A stretch of 64,000 bases of DNA. Source: Limonium bicolor (Eukaryota > Streptophyta > Magnoliopsida > Caryophyllales > Plumbaginaceae). Made by a program: the position numbers and the translations under genes. The notes beneath the pieces are model-generated. The model was not told the origin of the DNA, searched no databases, and saw nothing but the letters and a program-made list of their open reading frames with translations. The stretch lies in contig CM041779.1 in assembly GCA_023374045.1 (NCBI GenBank), positions 145,391,485-145,455,484 on the forward strand, read 5' to 3'. Below are positions 47,351 to 59,509 of the stretch, one piece after another; the first letter of the stretch is position 1, and each line of letters starts with the position of its first letter.

Positions 47351-49094
47351 TGTTGGGATAAAACTACACTATAATTAATATAGAATTATAACAAACTATT
47401 AGGCAAGTGTACCTATTCGTAGTAGTAAACAAGTGTCGTATCCACAAGGAGATTGTTCAATTATCCTAGTTTAGGTAGTTAAAAGAAAACTGTAAAAGGG
47501 GTTTAGCCGGAGGCAAGCTTGATTTGTTGTTGGATTATTAAAGAAATAATAAAAATAGTAAAAACAGTTGTGAATTAAGTGGATGGAAAATGTGCTAAGG
47601 AAGGTGTAATCGCCCGAATATAACTCAGATAATAATTATAATCCTAGTTTGCTCTTATTTGTCTGTTAAGAATTTTATCTTGTGGCCTTTCTAAATCATA
47701 GATAAGGACATCTTAATTAATTCATTAAACTTCTTACAATCAGAAAAAGTCTAAAATCATTAATTAGCTTTAAGTGAGAATTCTTTTATAACAGCGATGG
47801 ATTTTATCTGCTAATCAAGGAGATAATATCTAACGTTTGTCTCTCTTTGTGGTCTATTCTCTAATTTTACAAAATCATTGAAATTAGAGAAACCGTAAAT
47901 GAGTAAAAATGATCAGTTCTTAAACATTTAATAATAGAGAGAGACAAAACAAATATTTATAAGCAAACTCGGTATTATAAATACGCTGAGTTATTTGGGT
48001 TAAACACCCATCCTAAGCACAATTATGAGATTACTCAGACATTGACAGAAATAAAAACAGAGTAGAGACTGAAATATTCATTACTCAGGAACTGCCTGCG
48101 AATAACGGGTCTGCACTCGCCTGCCTCTTTTCTCTCTTTGTAAAATACTGCTTCTGTTTGAGTTCGTAAATGAGTGAAATGGTGTAAAAAAAAAAAAAGA
48201 GAAATACGGGAGGAATTAAATGGAAGAGAATGGAGTGTGGAGCTGTTTGTGATTTCTTCAGCCTCTGGTCGTACGTTGTGTATTTTTTGCAGTAATGGTG
48301 TTGGGTTTATATAGAGAATTGAGGAGGCAGATCCGTACGTATTTAATTGATTGCAGTTGATTGCAGTCTGAGTGCTTCATTTATTGCAGAGGGGACAGAG
48401 AGCTGGAGTGATTTAAGGTAGGCGGTGCGGCGGAGTAGATGGATAACAGAATCCATTTGCAGAACGACGCGAGGAAGAAGGAGACAGGCGCGTCCCCTTT
48501 CTGCTGGAGTCCGCCAATCACATTGCTGGGTTTGGTCCGGGACTTGGCCAAGAGTAGAGGTCCCGGACCATAATGCAACAAATTCTCTCGGTTTAAACAT
48601 TTCATGTGGTCCGGGTCTTGGGACTGGGTTAGGTCCCGGACCATTGTGAAGACAAAGTCCTCGGTTCTAAAAGTACATGTGGTCCGGGTCTTGGGACTGG
48701 GGTTAGGTCCCGGACCAAGCTGGTAATCCCTCGGTTTGAAAATCCATCATGTGGTCCGGGACTTCTTCAGGAGTTAGGTCCCGGACCTTAATGCAGGTAA
48801 GGAAGTAAGTCCCGGATCAAGCTGGTGTTGAAGTCTCGAGGGTATGCTAACTTTGTCTGGCTCTAGATTATTCGTTTGGACTCCGTTTTTCGAACCGTCT
48901 GCGGCTATGCGTTCGTCTCTTCATGTTCTTTGCTTCTAGCTTGGCTTTTTCTCATGTTTAACCGATAAATCTGTAAGACAACCAATAAAACATAGACTAG
49001 AGAAAAGCTAAGATAAGTGGAGAAATGAGCAAGAAAAGTGCTAATAATATATATGAAATACACCTATAAAACATGCTCATTTGGATACTTATCA
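47351..49094 (-). repeat. A4 3' LTR (left copy)
   Basis: Plus-strand ends are TGTTGGGATAAAA and ATACTTATCA. The last 200 bases resemble the end of the N LTR (a shared TTTGGACTCCGTTTT block, then ATGAGCAAGAAAAGTGCTAA). The dyad array is at 48534-48818. Confidence 0.9.
48534..48818. repeat. Dyad-repeat array in A4 left LTR (four full units and one partial)
   Basis: Units of GGTCCGGGACTTGG...GTTAGGTCCCGGACC are separated by short spacers that often contain CCTCGGTT. The arms GGTCCGGGAC/GTCCCGGACC are 9-10 bases and pair well. The right LTR has the same array at 54788-55076. Frames through it do not look like genes. Confidence 0.85.
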
Positions 49095-50492
49095 CACCCC
49101 CACACTTACCTTTTGCTTGTCCTCAAGCAAAACCATGTACCCATATAAGTAGGGAATGCTCAATATTAATAAATACTATTATGAAGGGTAGGATAAAGAA
49201 GTCAATAGTACATGATCTTAAACTTTTAAGAGGAGTGTGATCCATCACCTACTGGTGGCATAGGTGTACTCAGGGCAAAAATAAAAATTAGAGTTTCGGG
49301 GTATGATCCGGAGTACTTCAATGCTTCTTAGTTTAAGGTGACTTTGAGAACTTTTACCAAGGCCAACTTCTCTCGAGAATGGGCTTTGAGGAGAAACAAA
49401 AGGAAAAATAGAATTATGCATTTGTTTCACTTTTGCATAAGAGAAGAGAAGATAATATGTAGGCATTAAGCCTTCGTTGTTAAGAACACTCAACTCTCTT
49501 TGTTGGTTACCAATGGTGTCTCGTAAGTCCCTTATTTATTTTATTTTTTCCTTTTTGACAGAGAAGCACCCCTTAGCAATCCCTAAGAAAGAAGACAGAA
49601 GGAACCCCTGAGTAATAAAAATCCAACCATTTCAGATCATTTGGTCACACCGCATAAAAATGCTCCTCAAAAGTAATCAAAATTTAAAAATTTTTGAATT
49701 TGTACCATTTATGCCATTTATCCCACAATTCATAACAATATTTATTCTTAAAGAGAACAACCCACATAAAAAGGGCCACGATATTGAATTTGAACAAACG
49801 CAAGATAAGCAGAGAGATTAAGCATTTAAGCATAAAACCGAAAAGGCACACTCCCCCACACTTAATTTGAACAATGTCCTCATTGTTCACCAGAAAAACA
49901 AGGGAAAGTTTCAGAAGGCCTTTTCGGTAAGTAGATAAAATAGAGAGAACACGAAGCTCACAAATCATTTAAGCAATAAACTCTCCTCTGCAGATTTTAT
50001 TTAAATAAAAGCATAATTAAAGAAACTGGTACTCCCCTGATTTTATTTTTGCTAGGTTTTGGTTCCCCCACACTTGAGCTTCAGCCTCAAGTAGCGTAGC
50101 TTGGTTGCGGTGTAGACATGAAATTGCACCTGCATAAACACTAGAAGCAACCAAATAAACGGGGTTAAAGTTAGCAAAAATAAAATTGAGAGGAAACTGA
50201 AAATTAAAAGAGAATAAAAGCATATAAAGATAAGTTCGTCCGGGTTGCCTCCCGGAAAGCTGCCCTTCTTTAACGTCTTTGGCTAGACGCTTTTTCGTTA
50301 GATCGATCCTGGGGGGTGGTTATGAGGAGTAGATCCAAAGCATGACTCGATGGTTTTTTTGAGAGTCCACCTGGATGCATGTTTTCTTTTCTTATCCCGC
50401 TCTTCGTCCGGGATTGGTGGTGGTATCTCTGTGATAGACATGCCGTCTGGAAGGGTAATAAACAGAAGTGGGGATGATGATGATTGAGTCCC
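49095..50492 (-). other. A4 internal 3' region and polypurine tract, non-coding
   Basis: The tract AAGTGTGGGGGTG (minus strand) occupies 49095-49107. Non-coding blocks shared with N follow: TTTGCTTGTCCTCAAGCAAAA, CTTCAGCCTCAAGTAGCGTAGC and GGTTGCCTCCCGG. No polymerase frame is present. Confidence 0.75.
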
Positions 50493-51317
50493 TCACAAAC
50501 TTGAGATCTTTGGATTTGCTATCTGGAGATCTTCTGATGCAAACTCCAGCTTTTCGTTGTAAGCTTGAAGGGTGATCTTCCCCTGGGCTACCCAAATGTG
50601 CACATCGGCTGTGGCAAGGAATGGTCGTCCAAGGATGAGAGGTGTAGTGGAGTTTTCTTCGATGTCTAGAATGACAAAATCGCATGGGAAGTATAAGTGC
50701 TCCACTTTAATGATAACATCCTCCACCACTCCGCTTGGGTATGTTACCGAACCATCTGCCAGTTGCAGGGTCATCTTAGTCTTTTTCATCTCTCCAATTC
50801 CCAACTTTTTGAAAGTGGAGAGGGGCATCAAATTAATGGAGGCACCCAGATCGCATAAGGAGTATGGAAATGAGGTGCTACCAATTGTGACTGGAATAGT
50901 GAAGCTGCCCGGATCATTGCATTTTGATGGTAGTGGTTTTTGTAGAGTAGCTGAGCAAGCTACATTGAGAGGTACCGTACCGACTTCGGCCAGTTTAGTT
51001 TTGTTGGATATGAGGTGTTTGAGGAATTTGGCATAGTTTGGCATTTTGGCAATGAGGTCTACAAACTGTATGTTGACGTTTAGTTGCTTCAGCATCGCCA
51101 GAAACTTACCATATTCATTATCCAATTTCTGCTTCTGGAGTCGGCGAGGAAATGGTATAGGCGGTTCTTGTGAAGGAGGTTCTGAAGCTGGTGGAATAGT
51201 GAGGACGCTTGGAGATGTCTTTTCTGCTGGGAACTCAGCTTTTTCTTCACTATCCTCTTTGGATTCTTCTGATTGTTGCGGGATGTGAATCTCGTCGGTT
51301 TTCTTACCGCTTCTCAA
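50493..51317 (-). CDS. A4 Athila-type protease region
   Basis: The 274-residue frame is opened by a non-ATG codon, so it is the continuation of a Gag-protease polyprotein. It starts with RSGKK, typical of the Athila Gag-protease junction. An acidic linker and PPIPFPRRL come next, then QFVDLIAKMPNYAKFLK. The active-site motif LCDLGASINLMP has its Asp at residue 156, and PLILGRPFLAT follows near residue 230. The DLGA form is normal for this lineage. The frame ends at 50493 without joining a reverse transcriptase. Confidence 0.88.
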   Translation of the reverse strand: MRSGKKTDEIHIPQQSEESKEDSEEKAEFPAEKTSPSVLTIPPASEPPSQEPPIPFPRRLQKQKLDNEYGKFLAMLKQLNVNIQFVDLIAKMPNYAKFLKHLISNKTKLAEVGTVPLNVACSATLQKPLPSKCNDPGSFTIPVTIGSTSFPYSLCDLGASINLMPLSTFKKLGIGEMKKTKMTLQLADGSVTYPSGVVEDVIIKVEHLYFPCDFVILDIEENSTTPLILGRPFLATADVHIWVAQGKITLQAYNEKLEFASEDLQIANPKISSL

Positions 51318-51782
51318 GGTTATCGCTTAACCTCTTCTTCGTCTTCTCGAAGTCGAGCTTTTCGTTTCATAACCAGCCACCAAGTGCTCAAGGTAGGTAT
51401 TCTCAGATTGAATACGATTATTATAGACTTTGGCGGTGCTTTCAAGTTCAGCTACATTCCTTTTGGAAGTCTCAATTGCTACAACCCACTCTTGGAGGGA
51501 AGGGTGTAGTTCTGGAACTTTAGCTGTTTTAGCCACCTCCGTCTTTTTTTCATCGTGCTCCTTCACATAGATGCACTTGGCTTGCTCTCTTGGATTTGGT
51601 TCATTTTGGCTGGGGAGAGCCCCTGGCGGTCTTCGAGCAAGATGTTCTGCAAGTTGATTGAATTTTCCTTCGATTTTCTGGTTGAAGGCTTCTTGTGCAG
51701 AGAGCTAGTTCTGAGTTATGGACATGAATCCCTTCATCATCTCTTTGAGTTCTGCGTTTGGATCAGAAGAGGATGATGATGG

Positions 51783-51823
<41 letters not shown>

Positions 51824-53066
51824 GGAAACCTGGAGGGGCACCTTGTGCTCTATAACCCATATTAGAGTTTGGTTGGGGTCGGTTCCCCTGATAGGCATTG
51901 GAATTGTGTTCTGCCCTCCTTGGTTTTGATCATTATTTTCATGAGAATTCGGGTGATTTCTCCATGGATAGTTGTTGTTGAAGTTGTTGTTGTTATAGGA
52001 GTTACCGGGACGGTTTCCTATGAAGTTTGCATCCTCGTACTGTCCTTTACCTTCACACTGATGTGTTTCATGAGGACCAGCGCATATGACACATCCTTCT
52101 GTAGGTGGAACTGACGATGAACTTGTAGGTGGGGAAGCTATTGTTTTTACAATTTTCGTTTTGTGATGTCGTTAGCTTTTCCACCATCTTTGTAAGGGAC
52201 GAGATCTGAGCCGATAAATGATCTGTAGGCTCAACATGGAGTAGGCCTGCTGCTCGTGGTGTTCTTCCTTTGGATCTCGTCCACTGTCTCGTATTGCTCG
52301 TCATAGTTTCGAGAAGGTCCATTCCTTCTTTAGGAGATTTCATCATGAAACTTCCTCCTGCAGAGGAATTGACGAGTAGTCGGTTCCCATCATCCAGACC
52401 GTTAAAGAATGACAGGCAGAGGGATTGATCGTCAAGACCTTGGTGGGAACACTTCATTAGCATATCTTTGAACCTGTCCCATGCGTCGTACAACGTTTCT
52501 CCCGGCTCCTGACAGAAAGTTTGATTTCACCGATCAATTGCCTCGTTCTACTGGTTGGGTAGTATTTGGCAAGGAATTTTTGGGCCATTTGAAGCCATGT
52601 GGTGATTGATCGGGAGGGAAGGCTTCGATACCACCTGTTTGCTGAATCCGATAATGAGTGAGGAAATAGTTGGAGTCGAATTCTTTCTTTGACATTGCCG
52701 GTTTGACCAAAGGAATTGCAAAAGTCTAGGAAGAGACTCAGATGATTTGGGGCTTCATTGGGTTCGCTCCACTAAACTGCCTAAATCCCGGACGGCGGTG
52801 ATGTAGTGGGTTTTGAAAACCCATCGTCCGGCTTCTTCTGGTGTTAGTTCGGGGAGAACTATGGCTGATGCTCTTCCTTCGGTGTTAGGTTGGTGATAAT
52901 CAGATAGGGCACGGTGTTCTGGTTGAATTGCATGGTCCATTTCATTTATAACTTCGTTATTGGCCATGGCTTGGTTTCTCAGGTTTCTCTGTGCTTGTAA
53001 TAAAGTGCGCTCGGGTTCGGGGCTCGGGCTGATTGGTGGAGAGCCTCGGGTTCGAGTATTTGGCAT
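51318..53066 (-). pseudogene. gag: A4 Gag (capsid and CCHC finger) with frameshifts
   Basis: The ATG at 53064-53066 opens a Pro/Arg-rich start (MPNTRTRGSPP), then a conserved FKTHYITAVRDL segment before a stop near 52755. The capsid core continues in other frames (WYRSLP, AKYYPTSRTRQL), then LYDAWDRFKDMLMKC and LSFFNGLDD at 52068-52493. The finger CVICAGPHETHQC is at about 52055-52093. A Gln/Asn-rich tail is encoded by the CAA repeat at 51781-51822, then a coiled-coil-like stretch 51327-51566. One visible break is a single T missing in CTTTCTG near 52515. Several single-base slips would reconnect most of the frame. Confidence 0.78.
51781..51822 (-). repeat. (CAA)n microsatellite in A4 gag
   Basis: About 13 uninterrupted TTG/TGT triplets on the plus strand are read on the minus strand as a Gln or Asn homopolymer within the Gag C-terminal region. 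Such runs are common in Athila Gag. Confidence 0.85.
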
Positions 53067-53588
53067 GCATAGAAGATAACTTGTGGTTTGTCAGAAGCTG
53101 CAAAATTAGTTAGTAAATAAAATAAGAAAGACAAAAATATTGGTTAGGCTGATAAACGTTAGGAGTTAGTATACTGGGAATTATAAGTTAGTAGTTAGTA
53201 TACAATGGAAAGAAATGACAGAAAATTGAAATGACAATGGAAAGAAATGTTAAGGACAATGGAAATGAAATGTTAAGGACAATGGAAAGAAAGGACAATG
53301 GAACGAAATGACAGGAAATTTAAAGTTAGTAGTTAGAGACAATGGAAAGAAAGGACAATGGAACGAAATGACAATGGAACGAAATGACAATGATATTAAG
53401 ATGTTAGAAGTTAGTTGTCCAAAGTCCGAAGTCAAATGTCCAAGTCAGGTCCGAAGTCCGATGTCCAATTCAGATGTCCAAGATTAACAATTTAATAGTA
53501 TTAACAGATTATTACTATATAGCGAGTGAACTACCAGAAACTAGGGAAATTGATGGAATCAATCTCCCCGGCAACGGCGCCAAAAACT
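53067..53588 (-). other. A4 leader with primer-binding site and 16-base tandem repeat
   Basis: The primer site (plus strand TCCCCGGCAACGGCGCCA, 53565-53582) matches tRNA-Asp and is 6 bases from the LTR. Bases 53200-53400 are a degenerate tandem repeat of GGAAAGAAATGACAAT-type units. No ORF is supported. Confidence 0.85.
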
Positions 53589-55350
53589 TGTTGGGATAAA
53601 CTACACTATAATTAATATAGAATTATAACAAACTATTAGGCAAGTGTACCTATTCGTAGTAGTAAAACAAGTGTCGTATCCACAAGGAGATTGTTCAATT
53701 ATCCTAGTTTAGGTAGTTAAAAGAAAACTGTAAAAGGGGTTTAGCCGGAGGCAAGCTTGATTTGTTGTTGGATTATTAAAGAAATAATAAAAACAGTAAA
53801 AACAGTTGTGAATTAAGTGGATGGAAAATGGCTAAGGAAGGTGTAATCGCCCGAATATAACTCAGATAATAATTATAATCCTAGTTTGCTCTTATTTGTC
53901 TGTTAAGAATTTTATCTTGTGGCCTTTCTAAATCATAGATAAGGACGCTCTTAATTAATTCATTAAACTTCTTACAATCAGAAAAAGTCTCTAAAATCAT
54001 TAATAGCTTTAAGTGAGAATTCTTTTATAACAGCGATGGATTTTATCTGCTAATCAAGGAGATAATATCTAACGTTGTTCTCTTTGTGGTCTATTCTCTA
54101 ATTTTACAAAATCATTGAAATTAGAGAAACCGTAAATGAGTAAAAATGATCAGTTCTTAACATTTAATAATAGAGAGAGACAAAATAAATATTATAAGCA
54201 AACTCGGTATTATAAATACGCTGAGTTATTTTGGGTTAAACACCCATCCTAAGCACAATTATGAGATTACTCAGACATTGACAGAAATAAAAACAGAGTA
54301 GAGACTGAAATATTCATTACTCAGGAACTGCCTGCGAATAACGGGTCTGCACTCGCCTGCCTCTTTTCTCTCTTTGTAAAATACTGCTTCTGTTTGAGTT
54401 CGTACGTGAATGAGGTGAAATGGTAAAAATAAATAAAAGATGGAGAAGTGTGGGGATACGGGAGGAATTAAATGGAAGAGAATGGAGTGTGGAGCTGTTT
54501 GTGATTTCTTCAGCCTCTGGTCGTACGTTGTGTATTTTTTTTGCAGTAATGGTGTTGGGTTTATATAGAGAATTGAGGAGGCAGATCCGTACGTATTTAA
54601 TTGATTGCAGTTGATTGCAGTCTGAGTGCTTCATTTATTACAGAGGGGACAGAGAGCTGGAGTGATTTAAGGTAGGCGGTGCGGCGGAGTAGATGGATAA
54701 CAGAATCCATTTGCAGAACGACGCGAGGAAGAAGGAGACAGGCGCGTCCCCTTTCTGCTGGAGTCCGCCAATCACATTGCTGGGTTTGGTCCGGGACTTG
54801 GCCAAGAGTAGAGGTCCCGGACCATAATGCAACAAATTCTCTCGGTTTAAACATTTCATGTGGTCCGGGTCTTGGGACTGGGTTAGGTCCCGGACCATTG
54901 TGAAGACAAAGTCCTCGGTTCTAAAATCTCATATGGTCCGGGACTTGGTACTGGGGTTAGGTCCCGGACCAAGCTGGTAATCCCTCGGTTTTGAAAATCC
55001 ATCATGTGGTCCGGGACTTCTTTCAGGAGTTAGGTCCCGGACCTTAATGCAGGTAAGGAAGTAAGTCCCGGATCAAGCTGGTGTTGAAGTCTCGAGGGTA
55101 TGCTAACTTTGTCTGGCTCTAGATTATTCGTTTGGACTCCGTTTTTCGAACCGTCTGCGGCTATGCGTTCGTCTCTTCATGTTCTTTGCTTCTAGCTTGG
55201 CTTTTTCTCATGTTTAACCGATAAATCTGTAAGACAACCAATAAAACATAGACTAGAGAAAAGCTAAGATAAGTGGAGAAATGAGCAAGAAAAGTGCTAA
55301 TAATATATATGAAATACACCTATAAAACATGCTCATTTGGATACTTATCA
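53589..55350 (-). repeat. A4 5' LTR (right copy)
   Basis: This is the partner of 47351-49094, 1762 bp. Differences are mostly short indels plus a few substitutions. The dyad array is at 54788-55076. Confidence 0.9.
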
Positions 55351-55999
55351 GGCAGCTAACTAATAATTATTCTCCATAAGACTAAGAGCATATCTTAATA
55401 ATTATGAGAGAGAGATGGTGTGAGTTGAGGTGAGGAATCCAGTGTAGTTTACGAACTACCTGGTTACGCATTTGTGATCACTGAGGGGTTCCCGATCGGG
55501 TTCCGCTCCAGGTTTATACCCAACGAGCCCTATTTGGATCGTGGGTCAGGTGGCTACGGCCTTTATATGGACGTCTTACGAGACAAAAGTGAATAGTCAG
55601 GGGCCTCCGGACCTCTGGCGAAATGAGCACCTTTGTGTGTACGGGAGGACTACTGTCCATGGTGAGGTTATGGGGTTGTCTTAACATGACGCCCAACTAG
55701 TATTAATTAAACATGGTTTGGATGGATGGGGCCTTAAAGGCCAAATTAAATTAACAAAGGATGGTGTTCGCTACGGGGTTTATTCAGTATTATTATTCGA
55801 TACGTTCGATATACAATTGTTGTTTGAGATATTTTATGACTGTTTGAATTGGATGGATGGTTAAATGTTTATGAATGTTTGGATGAATGGCTATGTACAT
55901 ATGTTTATTACAGTATTGATTATATCTGTAAATGGTAAAGCATGAAACCAATCTAATAATAAGATGGTTAAAATGACCAAGTGACCATTAGGGTCCAAG
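55351..55999 (+). repeat. Host LTR H, piece 5 of 6
   Basis: It starts with the second GGCAG copy and ends at C5. Bases 55790-55996 match the reverse complement of S3 35515-35705 almost base for base in places (shared GGTTAAAATGAC, GTGACCATTAGGGTCCA, GAAACCAATCTAATAA). No coding is supported. The ORF on the minus strand at 55514-55696 is incidental. Confidence 0.85.
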
Positions 56000-58900
56000 C
56001 ACTACAAAGAAACTTACAATTACTGACACACACTATTAATGACACATACTTTTGTGTCAATAAAAATAGTTTATATTGACATATAATAGATGTCAGTAAA
56101 AAACTATTAGATTTACTGACTCATTTTTTTAATTGTAAATATAAACCATATATTTGCCGACACATAACCCTAAAAAACTAACCTTTTAATGACTTATATA
56201 AATTTAAGTCACTATATGTATCTTGGTCTCTCATCCAATGTGTTAATATTAGAGCGGGAAGTAGCGCGCCACTTAGCATCTGATTGTGGGAAACAAAAAT
56301 TCACGACCGCTTTCTTTTTTCCTCTATTTCTTCTTCGTTATGCTTCAACCAGTTCCCTCCTTTGAGCAAATTAGTGCTCGCCTTTCTCATCTTCTCATCT
56401 CCTCATCCGTAAACATTGACTTGGATTTCATCTCCAGCGGTCTGTCTCTCTTTGGTGGCCTGGGCTTCGATTTTCGTCTCCCTCTATCTTCTGTCAACTT
56501 CTATGAACTTTAAAGGTACCTCCTTTGTCTTCTCTTCCCCCGTCGCTCTAATTTCATCCCAGTGTACTAGTTCTTTGTGGCAGTACCGCAGTATTCCAAA
56601 GTTTGTGCGAAATCAACGTTTAAGTCAATGGTTCTAGTTATCTAGGGTTTGTGTTGGGTAATTTCTTCACTTTGTAGTGATGTAAGGATTTTGTACGGCA
56701 ATTTATTCCCTTTATGCATAGAGAACAATAAAAACTTTCCCTCTTCGATTAATTCTAAGAGTTGTGTGTTGGCTTCAATTTTTTTCCCTTCCCAACCACT
56801 ATGTGAGTAGCAAGATTCATTGATGAATGAGCAGCAAGAAATGTAGAATCAATTTGTTAATTCTTTAACCTCATTCACATGTTTTTTCTTGTCTCGGCCA
56901 TATTAAACAAATAGTATACTTAAACCCTAGTTCAATTTTATAGTGGAGTCATTATTCAATGTTTGGCATTAGTACTTATGGATATATTGTTGGTTTACAA
57001 ATTGCTCTGTATGATACTTTTGATTTAACAACTATGATAGGAAATCATAACCACAGTTAGGAACCCAATAATTCATTTAATATTTCATAAGAGTACGGTT
57101 TATTACTAATTCATATGTTGCCAGATATTAGTGATTTTAGGAAGTATGAAATTACTGGATTGATGGTAGATTTTCCTATGGTCACTTTAAAAGAGATAAA
57201 ACATGTGACATGAACTTTCAACCTAACCGTTAACGTTAATGAGATGAGATTGACATGGATAATATACATACTATGACCAATTGTAGAATATGCGTGATAT
57301 GCGTTTTGTAGAACCTGAATGAAGTGTAACCCATTGCAGTTTGATTTGTTCTATAAAAAACAACTTGACATAAGTTTTATTGATCAATTAATCTCTTACC
57401 TTTCTATGCATGGAGTGTGGAACCACTTGGCTTATGTAAATCAAGTATAAATCTAGTAGATTTTGTGAAGGAAGGACTTGGTCAAGGTAAGAAATTACTT
57501 TCCGCTATTTGAAAGTTCAAAGTGAAGAACAATGTCTTGTCTTCTTTCTTCCCTTGTACTGTTGTTGTTGCTGATTTGTTGCTATTGAATTATCTTTGTT
57601 GCTATCAAACTGTTACTACTACTGCTCAGTGTGCAAGGTAAAATTGAGTTATATCTACTGTTGTTGAACTGCTACTGCTGTTTCTTGGTGTGCTTGTCAA
57701 AAATAGAGTTATATCCGTTGATGATCACTTGCTATTGTTGAACTGATGCTGCTTTGTTTTTTTGCTTGCTTTTGCTGCTGTTGTTAAATTATCTCTACTG
57801 CTGTTGAACTGATAATGTTGTTGCTTGGTTAAAATTGAGTTATATTTGCTGTTGTTGATCACTTGACGTTGTTGAACTGTTGCTACTTCATTTTTTGCTA
57901 GTTTTTGCGGCTTACTACTGTTGTTTTGAGTTATCTTTGCTTCTATTGAACTGCTAATGATGTTGCTTGATTAAAATTGAGTTATCTCTACTGTTGTTGA
58001 TCACTTGATGTTGTTGAACTGTTGCTACTTCATTTTTTGCTAGTTGTTTTTGCTTACTGTTGTTGAATTATCTCTGATGCTCTTGATCATTTGATGTTGT
58101 TGAACTGCTGCAGCTCTGTTTTTGCTAGTTGTGCTACTTACCATAGATGTTGTTGAATTATCTCTGGTGCTAATGACCTGCTAATGCTGATACTTGGTTA
58201 AATTAAATTAAGCTATCTTCCTCCTGTCATCACTTGATGTTGTTGAACTTTGCTGCTTGGAACGTCTTCTGCCAGCTGCTGCTATTTATCACTAAATTCC
58301 AGCATTATTATCATAAACTTTCTCCTGTCATTTGTGCTAGACGACTAACAGTCGGTCATCAATTAAGTTTTATGCATTGCTTGTTTTATTTGGCGGCCAA
58401 AATGACCATAATATGCACTCCTCGAATGAGACTATGTGTAGCTATAATAACTTTAGTTATGAATCTAGTATTGGGGTCGCATGGTGCTAACAAATCTAGT
58501 ATTGGGGTCGCATGCTGCTTGTTATGAATGACAACTTGCTGTAATGAAACTGAAGTTGGAAATAAATAGATATTCATCTTTCACATTCTTGTACAAATAT
58601 GCATTGAAGTGATATTTTATCTTGTTACAATAATTTGATATTTTGTATCGTTCAGCTCTATTAATTATGTATTCTTATGCTGAAAAAATTGCAGGTTCAA
58701 CGACGACATGAATTAATGGGGTGAAGGAATGAAGTGAGCCTCAAAAAGACTCAAGAAAATGAATAGTTTTTTAGATTGTGTTGTATTCTCATAATTTGTA
58801 TTGCTATCAATTTTCAGCTAATTTATTAGGGTAAAAGTGGAGAAAACATACTTCAAACACCTATGTTAATATTAAGACTATCATTCCTACTTTTGATGGT

Positions 58901-59509
58901 TTTGTAATAGATCTTGTTTTTACAAAAACTTGGATACGAGAATATTGTAATCTTTTTTATTGAAGTAGTGAATGAATGTCTTTTCTTTTATTATTTTGTA
59001 AATTTTATGGCAGCTAGTTTGTCCAGAATGTAGAATTTTTTTTGTTATCTATATTTATTGACGCAACAATATTATGTCAACTTGCATTTATTAGTGCTAA
59101 TATTTGACTTTTAAGACACAAAGAAAAGGGGGAAAACCTTTTACTAAAATATAAATATATTTATTAAAGTTTTGACCAAGATTTGGCTATGAATTAGAAA
59201 AGTCTTATACTGACACACATCATAAGTCACATTAGAGTTCACTAACAGAGGTATAAGTGTAATAAAGAGTTAGGTTAACACCTGACTATGTGTCAGAATA
59301 GGATACACTGACTCGTATTGATGTGTCAGAATAGATGTACGCCTTTTACCGACGTTTTAATTTTGTGTCAGTAGAACCTTATAGTAACTGTGGTGCTACT
59401 GACACTTTTTTTTGTGTGTCGGTAAATCACTATCCGGTTTATACTGACACTTTATAGACATTCTCTGACACACAAAATGTGTCAGAAAATGGTGTTTTTT
59501 TTTGTAGTG
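56000..59509. mobile_element. C5: non-autonomous CACTA (En/Spm-type) DNA transposon
   Basis: The left end is CACTACAAAGAAACTT; the right end is TTTTTTTTTGTAGTG, its inverted counterpart. Subterminal regions at both ends are full of TGACACA/TGTGTCA motifs (56030-56180 and 59200-59480), the expected transposase-binding repeats. The matching site in S3 (reverse of 35510-35525) reads GGGTCCAGGCCCGG with no insert, so the 3-bp target is AGG, duplicated as AAG (55997-55999, one change) and AGG (59510-59512). No transposase frame is present. The 3.5-kb interior is AT-rich, with a CT-rich leader-like segment near 56300-56640 and a triplet-rich repeat at 57600-58260. Confidence 0.88.
57600..58260. repeat. 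Degenerate minisatellite in C5
   Basis: Alternating phrases TGTTGAACTGCT..., AAAATTGAGTTAT... and GATCACTTGATGTTG recur with a higher-order period of roughly 130-150 bases, in about five decayed copies. Stops interrupt every frame, so it is not read as protein. Confidence 0.6.

Larger units (their letters stand above)
47351..55350 (-). mobile_element. A4: Athila-lineage gag-protease element without polymerase
   Basis: The element is 8.0 kb with TSD GGCAG (47346-47350 and 55351-55355). LTRs are 47351-49094 (1744 bp) and 53589-55350 (1762 bp). The tRNA-Asp primer site at 53565-53582 faces left, so it reads on the minus strand. Coding is Gag with a CCHC finger, then an Athila-type protease. No reverse transcriptase, RNase H, integrase or envelope-like frame follows. 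It corresponds to a terminal-repeat-with-Gag type of non-autonomous element. Confidence 0.9.

Noticed and set aside
48343..48649. Frames of 74-87 residues on both strands (copies at 54597-54903)
   Set aside because: They lie in the A4 LTR dyad array and are duplicated only because the LTR is.
50572..51036. 154-residue plus-strand frame in A4
   Set aside because: It is antisense to the protease frame, which has clear motifs on the minus strand.
56286..56637. Possible secreted protein frames in C5 (75 and 73 residues)
   Set aside because: They sit in a CT-rich leader-like segment, overlap in different frames and show no known domain.
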